From the NCBI GenBank assembly GCA_009930275.1, contig RZYP01000059.1:1-10706 (forward strand): 10,706 nucleotides of DNA. Reading direction: 5' to 3'. Under the pieces are notes generated by a model. The model had not been told where the DNA came from and searched no databases. It saw only the letters and a program-made list of their open reading frames with translations. This document shows positions 5,882-10,706 of this stretch, one piece after another. The stretch is from Negativicutes bacterium (GTDB taxonomy: Bacteria; Bacillota_C; Negativicutes; Acidaminococcales; Acidaminococcaceae). Within the stretch, counting starts at the first letter, position 1, and every line of letters starts with the position of its first letter. The position numbers and the translations under genes are program-made.

Positions 5882-6793
5882 CTATCTTGGACAGCAGTGT
5901 AAAATATTAAATTCAGTTAGATTGTAAAATATATTGTGGAAATAATAAGCAATATAAAAATGTCCTATGTATACGACCATGGAGTTTCTGCCAATTGCAA
6001 CAAGTTTTGTTTGTTTATCTGGCAAAATTTTAAATAACGCGGCAGTCATCATTAAACCTACAAATAAAGTCATTGCCCTTGTTATTATTCCGACAACATT
6101 ATTTAATCCCAACAGATGGTAAGAGTTGTAATAAAATAAAAACCTGAATAACGAATTTGACTGCAAGGATAACAACAAGGCCACACAACCAGTAATAAAG
6201 ACTATGATCCAGGCATGCTTTTTTGATATAGAAAGTATTTCGGGAAGATAATTTTTATGTCTTGCATAGTATCCGGCGAGAAAAAAAGGCAGATACACTA
6301 TAACCCGTGACATGCTGAGTACAGTGCCGAATTCATTGACTGTTCCCACAAGCAATGATAATAAGATGCTTACCAAAAGTGTATATTTGATTCTCAGGAT
6401 ATCCTTCAAAAAATATCTCCAGATAAATAATGCCTGTAAATACCATAAACCATATGCCGGGTTTAGGATTGAAAAGCTTAAAAGTTTGGAAGAATACCCA
6501 TGCAAAACTATGGAGAATATAGTGCAGTATGTTTTCCATAAAACGCTCATAACAATATATGGAACCAACAGGTTCTCGAATGCATTGTCTCTGCTTTTTT
6601 CAGGGTCTTTAGTTAAATATCCTGAAATGAAGATAAAACACGGCATATGAAAAAGGTAAATAAATGTATAAATAAAGCGTATATTAAAATACTTGCTAGC
6701 CCATACATCAAAAAAATGTCCGATTACTACGAAAACAATCAGTAATCCCTTTAAGTTATCAAGTAAATAGGAACGTTCATTAATATCTGACAT
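5882..6793 (-). CDS. Membrane acyltransferase-3 family protein, 3' end altered by the IS
   Basis: This polytopic protein of about ten membrane segments belongs to the acyltransferase-3 family (NolL/OafA-like), which transfers acetyl or other acyl groups to envelope or secreted sugars. The N-terminus has the family pattern LLDNLKGLLIVFVVIGH with D12, K15 and H26. HMPCFIFISGYL (49-60) and the late GRNSMVVYIGH (268-278) are also typical. GGAG lies 8-9 bases before the ATG. The last four codons (TGT CCA AGA TAG) are the IS terminal repeat, so residues C301, P302 and R303 and the stop come from the element. With the IS removed, the frame continues past the junction to TAA at 4431-4433, adding a short hydrophobic tail. 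The acceptor sugar is unknown. Function may survive, since only the extreme C-terminus is lost. Confidence 0.85.
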   Translation of the reverse strand: MSDINERSYLLDNLKGLLIVFVVIGHFFDVWASKYFNIRFIYTFIYLFHMPCFIFISGYLTKDPEKSRDNAFENLLVPYIVMSVLWKTYCTIFSIVLHGYSSKLLSFSILNPAYGLWYLQALFIWRYFLKDILRIKYTLLVSILLSLLVGTVNEFGTVLSMSRVIVYLPFFLAGYYARHKNYLPEILSISKKHAWIIVFITGCVALLLSLQSNSLFRFLFYYNSYHLLGLNNVVGIITRAMTLFVGLMMTAALFKILPDKQTKLVAIGRNSMVVYIGHFYIAYYFHNIFYNLTEFNILHCCPR

Positions 6794-7175
6794 ACAATTT
6801 CTCCATAAATTAACATAAGTTGATCTAATAGATTCCGGATCTGTAAAGATATATAAAAGTCATGTTCTCAGTTGTCTGCAATAAAAGGTGCAGATCAACG
6901 GCCACATTTCAGAACCACTGAAGTGTAGCATAAGTTTGCTCAGGGCAGTAATATTATTGTTTTCATTTCTGAACGCAAACAAAATGCTGATGAAAGATCA
7001 GGTCCAACCTGGATATTGTCAGGTATCTTCCGGTAATCTTTCTTAATGCATGACTATTTTTTAGTTGATCTTCTCAAAGACTGGAGATAAGCCAGTTAAG
7101 GCTCATCTCCCAGTCTTTGTTGATGCAGTAAGTTCAACGTTTTTTTGCAGTCTTTTGCAAAAAGAGGATGAGCTG
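6794..7175. other. Intergenic region, no gene, one strong hairpin
   Basis: No open frame with a convincing start was found on either strand. The notable structure is the hairpin at 7076-7118, described separately. Plus-strand promoter-like elements near TTGATC (about 6822-6827) and the AT-rich TATATAA further on are weak, and no known riboswitch, including the c-di-GMP types that might be expected before a GGDEF gene, was recognised. Confidence 0.4.
7076..7118 (+). other. Strong stem-loop upstream of the diguanylate cyclase gene
   Basis: AAAGACTGG-AGAT-AAGCC (7076-7093) pairs with 7100-7118 around a 6-base loop. The stem is about 18 bp with one bulged C and one A-C mismatch. No T run follows at once, but a weak GTTGA/TCAAC hairpin and seven T (7140-7146) come next, so the pair may form a terminator or attenuator reading to the right. 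It could also be the 3' end of a small RNA; no upstream promoter is evident. Confidence 0.5.
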
Positions 7176-7251
7176 ATGTATATTAGTAAATGAAAAAATG
7201 CAGCAAAGCATGATCATTAAATTTTATTTTTTTGAAAGCAGGATGCCCAAA

Positions 7252-8880
7252 ATGCCTAAAATATTCAAAACGGATAATTACCTCTATTCCCTGCTGATTA
7301 TATTTATTTTGATCATGACTTCTCTTTTGCTTGCATTTGCTGTTTATAAGCAGAAGGACATTATTAACGATAAAAATTTTTTAGAACAAAGCCAGGCTGC
7401 TCTTGTTAAAATTGGCAGAGATCTAACTATAAACGAATTAGAACAAATAGTCGCTGATATAAAATACTTGAACACCAGTCCTTTGTTTTTGGAATATGTA
7501 AATAATGGCAAGGAGAAAAATAGTGTTGAAAATGAGTGGAAGGTATTTTCTGACAGCAAAATGAAATACGATCAGCTGCGCTATCTGGATGATCAGGGAA
7601 ATGAATTACTAAGGATAAATTACAATAATGGACAACCTGAAATAGTTCCGGAAGACCTGCTGCAGAACAAAAAAGACAGATATTATTTTACTGAGACTAT
7701 CAAACTTGGTCCAGGTGAAATATATATGTCAAAATTTGATTTAAATATTGAAGGGAATTCAATAGAACAGCCGGAAAAACCTATGATACGTTTTGGTATT
7801 CCGGTCTTTGACAAAAACAATGTCAAAACAGGGGTATTTGTTGCAAACTATTTAGGTGAAAATATAAAACAAAAATTATTTGATTTGACCGACAGTACTG
7901 TCGGGAGCATTCAGCTTATAAACAAGGACAGCTATTGGCTTATTGGCCCTGATAAAGCTAAAGAATGGGGTTTTATATATCCCGGGAGAGAAAACTACAC
8001 CTTCAAAAATATATTTCCATCAGAATGGGAGCGTATAACTAAAGAAAAGAAGGGACATTTTTTCACAAAAAATGGATCGTTCACATTCGACACGATAAAC
8101 CCCAAGGAAGAGCTCCGGAAGAGATTAAAAAAAGAAGATGATACATTATCAGATATCAATACGTCCGAAATTCAGTGGATCGTAGTGTGCCATACATCTG
8201 ACAAGATGTTTTACTTTGCAAATGACGAAAACACTTTTGTTTTAAGCATCACGAATACACTGCGGTCCCCAACGATACTTATTAGCCTCATTCTGGCATC
8301 ACTGGTTTTTTCTATCATATCTGTACTTTATATGTCGGGAAATAAAAAAATCAAAATAATGGCCACCTACGATTCAATGACCGGCTGTCTGAACAGAGCA
8401 ACAGGCATGCAAATGCTTGAAAATCTTATACAGCAAAAGAAAGATATTATTATCTGTTTTATAGACATAAACGGGTTAAAGGAAATTAATGACATGCTTG
8501 GTCATGAGCAGGGAGACGACCTGATCTTAAACTCTGTAAAAATAATAAAGGAAAATATCAGGGAAAACGATTTATTAATAAGGTTGGGCGGAGATGAATT
8601 TTTAATATGTTTTGTCAATATAGACATTGATCGGGTTGAAACAACATGGCTCAGGATATTGGATAAAATTGAACTCGTAAATGAAGAAGATAAGCCATAC
8701 ATAATAAGTCTGAGTCACGGTATTGCGGAAATTAAAAAATCTGACCGCACCATGCTTGATGAAATGATCAAAAATGCCGACATTAATAAGATGTACGAAG
8801 AAAAAAGATCGATCAAATCAGCAGATTTTAGTGTGATAAAGAAAAATAATAAGACCGGTCTGGATTACAGCTCAAATTAA
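7252..8880 (+). CDS. Membrane-bound diguanylate cyclase with extracytoplasmic sensor
   Basis: The protein makes cyclic di-GMP from two GTP. The open frame begins at ATG 7198 (560 residues); I prefer ATG 7252 because AGGA sits eight bases before it and nothing usable precedes 7198. In the 560-residue numbering, membrane helices are at about 29-50 and 357-379, enclosing an external sensor of about 300 residues. RYLDDQGNELLRINY (128-142), LLQNKKDRYYF (154-164) and EKPMIRFGIPVFD (193-205) place the sensor among double Cache/PAS-like ligand sensors, by recall of similar GGDEF and kinase proteins. The C-terminal GGDEF domain is complete: DSMTGCLNR (392-400), metal ligand D423 in FIDINGLKEIND, GHEQGDDL, the active site GGDEF (464-468), the product-inhibition site R455-x-x-D458, and late NADINKMYEEK. 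There is no EAL domain. It stands alone and has its own terminator. Confidence 0.93.
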   Translation: MPKIFKTDNYLYSLLIIFILIMTSLLLAFAVYKQKDIINDKNFLEQSQAALVKIGRDLTINELEQIVADIKYLNTSPLFLEYVNNGKEKNSVENEWKVFSDSKMKYDQLRYLDDQGNELLRINYNNGQPEIVPEDLLQNKKDRYYFTETIKLGPGEIYMSKFDLNIEGNSIEQPEKPMIRFGIPVFDKNNVKTGVFVANYLGENIKQKLFDLTDSTVGSIQLINKDSYWLIGPDKAKEWGFIYPGRENYTFKNIFPSEWERITKEKKGHFFTKNGSFTFDTINPKEELRKRLKKEDDTLSDINTSEIQWIVVCHTSDKMFYFANDENTFVLSITNTLRSPTILISLILASLVFSIISVLYMSGNKKIKIMATYDSMTGCLNRATGMQMLENLIQQKKDIIICFIDINGLKEINDMLGHEQGDDLILNSVKIIKENIRENDLLIRLGGDEFLICFVNIDIDRVETTWLRILDKIELVNEEDKPYIISLSHGIAEIKKSDRTMLDEMIKNADINKMYEEKRSIKSADFSVIKKNNKTGLDYSSN

Positions 8881-8922
8881 CAAAAGCTCCGAGGTAAACT
8901 ATAACATCTTCTGCGTCTCCAT

Positions 8923-8958
8923 CAATAACACAACAGACCCCAATAACTCAACAGACCC
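8923..8958 (+). repeat. 18-bp tandem duplication including the terminator 5' arm
   Basis: CAATAACACAACAGACCC (8923-8940) is followed at once by a second copy at 8941-8958 that differs only in A versus T at position 8. The AACAGACCC part of the second copy is the left arm of the terminator hairpin, so two competing left arms exist for one right arm. Confidence 0.8.
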
Positions 8959-8979
8959 TGTAAAAGGGTCTGTTTTTTT
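8951..8979 (+). terminator. Rho-independent terminator of the diguanylate cyclase gene
   Basis: ACAGACCC (8951-8958) pairs perfectly with GGGTCTGT (8966-8973) around TGTAAAA, and an uninterrupted T run continues to 8979. It lies about 70 bases after the stop codon and should terminate strongly. Confidence 0.92.
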
Positions 8980-8980
8980 G

Positions 8981-9293
8981 TGCCCGGAACTCCCTTCTCT
9001 AAACTAGTTTAAATTGTATTTAAGTCTTAGAAGACAATCCTGGGGAAAGCAGACAATGAATTGAGCAGCTTTTGGCGCACGTGCTGTGCAACGATGATGT
9101 GAGAACTGCCAAAAATTCGCAAAGTTTATTAATGAGATAATAAGGATTATGCAGTTGTAAACGGATTGTCTCGATGGGTTCAGGAAAGGTAAATAGTATA
9201 AAAATTTTTATGAATTATTGCAATCCTATTGCCCATCTGCATTTTCATCATTCTCCATACGCTTGAAACACATACGCTTGAAGCATCTGTCAA
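8981..9293. other. Intergenic region with a short tandem repeat, no gene
   Basis: No gene is supported; all frames are broken. Minor structures are TTTTGGC (9068-9074) and GCCAAAA, which could pair across a long loop, an 8-bp GCACGTGC palindrome, and the 15-bp tandem repeat at 9256-9285. Confidence 0.4.
9256..9285. repeat. 15-bp tandem repeat beside the right-hand IS
   Basis: CATACGCTTGAAACA (9256-9270) is repeated at 9271-9285 with a single A-to-G change. It ends 8 bp before the inferred left end of the ISNCY-type element. Confidence 0.75.
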
Positions 9294-9318
9294 TAACTTG
9301 TGAAAATTTCACCTTTTT

Positions 9319-9360
9319 GGGGGGTAAATTATCGTTTGAAAATTTCACCCCCCTCTTTTT
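9319..9360 (+). terminator. Terminator-like hairpin in the left end of the ISNCY element
   Basis: GGGGGGTAAATT (9319-9330) pairs with AATTT-ACCCCCC (9341-9353) with one bulged C, and TCTTTTTTT follows. It faces right, so it should stop plus-strand transcripts entering from the left before they run antisense through the transposase gene. The hairpin overlaps the inner transposase-binding box. It is built from the IS end itself. Confidence 0.65.
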
Positions 9361-10608
9361 TTAAGCAGCCTTTGCGTCTTTAAAGAAATACTCCTGCATG
9401 AGTTTTTTCGTCACATTTGCCAATGTCCCCTCAGGCTCCAAAGAAGACTTCAGTGGCAATACCAACCGGACGGGAAATAATTTCCCCTTGTATTCGGCCC
9501 TCATGCCACTTTCTTTGCTGAGCAATATTGTGACTTTTGCCCTTGGTGGCACGTTATTGTCTGCTATTACAAAACGGCAGTTGTGTATTGATATTACTCC
9601 TGAATTATCGGTAACTCTTGGTATCCTGACGCAGAGAAGTGTGTCCAGATTGAATTTTGCAGGTAATGGCAGAAAAGCGTTTTTATCAGAAGAAGGCTTG
9701 ATGGCAAAACGGTCGTTGTATTTTTTTATATATCCCGGGAGAAATTTATTGGCCTCTTCAATATTCCGGATATCCCGTATCCTGAATTCACTGACCAATC
9801 TGCTTTGGAGTGTTCCCCAAAGACGCTCTATCCGTCCTTTGGCCTGAGGTGTATTTGCCGGGAACATCTCTACGCCAAGCTCACGCATTATGCGGCCGAA
9901 CTGTGTGACAGCCTTTTCCATTCCTGCCAATTCATCTTCGATCGATAGAGAGTACTCTTTTTTTTGTGTAGGAAAGAATACGCTGTACTTATCGGGGTAA
10001 AGGGACAATGGGACTCCATGTTTTTTGATCGTCTGACGTGTAACTTCCAGATATCCAAAGAGACACTCGGCTTCACACATATACAGCCCTGTAATAGTCC
10101 CTGTGGCATCATCTATGAACCCATGCAGAGACTGTTTTTTGCCGCTGCAAAACCAGTCATGCGGTGTTCCGTCTGCCTGGAGCATCATTCCTTCAGCCGG
10201 CTTCCTCGCTCGGAGCAAGTGCTTCTTATGTTTTCTGTGTTTCTTGGGGCTTTTTATCCCGGCTTTTGTAAGCAGTGAGTGTAAAGCTGAGTAGGAAATA
10301 ACAATGCCTTCGTTTTCCTCCAGCAGTTCTTGGAAATGGGCGAAATTACATAGTTCGTAGGCATAAGAAGTTTTTAAAGAGATGATCCTGTCTTTGATTT
10401 CGGCACTTAAACTATGAATTGGCCTGTGTTGTTTATTGCCGTGTATAACAGCCTCGACTCCTACTTTCCTGACCTCCTTCTTAAGTTGTTTGATGCGTCG
10501 CTCTGAAAGATTAAGTAACTTTGCCGCATCTTTAACAGTATTTTTCCCCTCAATAGCGCAATTGATAACGTGGTGCCTGCGGATCTCCTTATCTGTCATT
10601 GTGTACAT
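9361..10608 (-). CDS. ISNCY/ISDol1-type DDE transposase
   Basis: This transposase moves the surrounding element. In the 417-residue frame the N-terminus holds a helix-turn-helix (about 24-50, NTVKDAAKLLNLSERRIKQLKKEV), then a basic linker (121-137), then an integrase-type (rve, RNase H fold) core. The DDE triad is D148 (in LQADGTPHDW), D208 (in SLYPDKYSVF) and E263 (in PQAKGRIERLWGTLQ). All three are present and there is no frameshift, so it is probably functional. The frame is open from GTG 10614, with in-frame ATG codons at 10611, 10608 and 10599. GGAG at 10614-10617 gives the best spacing to 10608, which is used here. The stop codon abuts the T run of the left-end terminator-like hairpin. 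Confidence 0.9.
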   Translation of the reverse strand: MYTMTDKEIRRHHVINCAIEGKNTVKDAAKLLNLSERRIKQLKKEVRKVGVEAVIHGNKQHRPIHSLSAEIKDRIISLKTSYAYELCNFAHFQELLEENEGIVISYSALHSLLTKAGIKSPKKHRKHKKHLLRARKPAEGMMLQADGTPHDWFCSGKKQSLHGFIDDATGTITGLYMCEAECLFGYLEVTRQTIKKHGVPLSLYPDKYSVFFPTQKKEYSLSIEDELAGMEKAVTQFGRIMRELGVEMFPANTPQAKGRIERLWGTLQSRLVSEFRIRDIRNIEEANKFLPGYIKKYNDRFAIKPSSDKNAFLPLPAKFNLDTLLCVRIPRVTDNSGVISIHNCRFVIADNNVPPRAKVTILLSKESGMRAEYKGKLFPVRLVLPLKSSLEPEGTLANVTKKLMQEYFFKDAKAA

Positions 10609-10706
10609 CATCACTCCAAGTTACCACAATCTTGTCCTCCCAAGTCAGGGGGGGTGAAATTTTCATGTGATAAATTACAGGGTGAAATTATCATAAGTTA
10701 AATACA

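Larger units (their letters stand above)
4476..5893 (+). mobile_element. IS4-family insertion sequence, complete
   Basis: A 12-bp perfect terminal inverted repeat, TGTCCAAGATAG at 4476-4487 and CTATCTTGGACA at 5882-5893, brackets one transposase gene and gives an element of 1418 bp. The match extends outward by CACT/AGTG after two mismatched bases, so the true ends could be 4470 and 5899. No clean target duplication is visible: the outer 8-mers TTTAATAT and TAAAATAT agree at only six positions in AT-rich flanks. The right non-coding tail (5754-5881) carries two more copies of the end motif, TTGGACAGC at 5757-5765 and GTCCAAGA at 5826-5833. The element lies at the 3' end of the acyltransferase gene. 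Confidence 0.85.
9294..10700 (-). mobile_element. ISNCY/ISDol1-type insertion sequence, nearly or fully complete
   Basis: Both ends carry related terminal sequences. The left end (9294-9313) and the reverse complement of the right end (10700-10681) agree at 18 of 20 positions, beginning TAACTT and ending AATTTCACC. Each end also has a second inner copy of the box TGAAAATTTCACC: left copies at 9301 and 9337, right copies (as GGTGAAATT-type) at 10653-10665 and 10681-10693. The single transposase gene fills the space between. Only six bases follow the right end in the window, so a target duplication cannot be judged. Confidence 0.75.

Noticed and set aside
6794..7197. Possible c-di-GMP riboswitch upstream of the GGDEF gene
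   Set aside because: The conserved core of the type I aptamer was not found, and the strong hairpin present does not match it.
9256..9285. Possible start of a CRISPR array
   Set aside because: The units are only 15 bp, directly adjacent without spacers, and there are just two; no cas genes are present.
9398..9847. 149-residue plus-strand open frame within the ISNCY element
   Set aside because: It is antisense to the conserved C-terminal part of the transposase, with no ribosome binding site and no domain.

Overview
The window looks like an insertion-rich stretch of the chromosome of an anaerobic bacterium. It is moderately AT-rich, uses strong GGAGG-type ribosome binding sites, and carries a three-gene TRAP solute transporter. 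TRAP genes with a neighbouring stand-alone cupin suggest an amino-acid- or organic-acid-fermenting anaerobe, possibly Synergistota or a related Firmicute lineage. That assignment is an inference from gene style; no marker gene is present.

Layout. The left edge (1-96) is the 3' end of a group II intron: domain V and domain VI with a bulged branch-point A. It is followed by a short open stretch that may be the 3' end of an interrupted gene. A small cupin gene (327-668, +) ends at a good terminator and converges on a dctP-dctQ-dctM operon (3509 down to 750, -). The operon has a recognisable sigma70-type promoter, with a 9-bp inverted repeat and tandem GTTCATTTT repeats just upstream. Next on the minus strand is a small membrane-anchored beta-sandwich protein of DUF7024-like type (3851-4384). 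A complete IS4-family element (about 4476-5893) then separates it from a minus-strand acyltransferase-3 gene (5882-6793), which now stops inside the IS inverted repeat. Removing the IS on paper reopens the acyltransferase frame to a stop 46 bp before the beta-sandwich gene, so the two were probably neighbouring surface-polysaccharide modification genes. A non-coding gap with a strong hairpin (7076-7118) leads to an orphan membrane-bound diguanylate cyclase (to 8880, +), closed by a strong terminator whose 5' arm is duplicated. The right end is a nearly complete ISNCY/ISDol1-type element (about 9294-10700, transposase on -).

How the parts relate. The cell-biology genes are an organic-acid-type uptake system, envelope glycan modification and c-di-GMP signalling. 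Three unrelated mobile elements sit in 10.7 kb, and at least one has altered a host gene. I did not find a clearly new multi-gene system. The most useful leads are the IS-truncated acyltransferase, the stand-alone beta-sandwich domain, the transposase leader that hides its own ribosome binding site, and the dctP control region.
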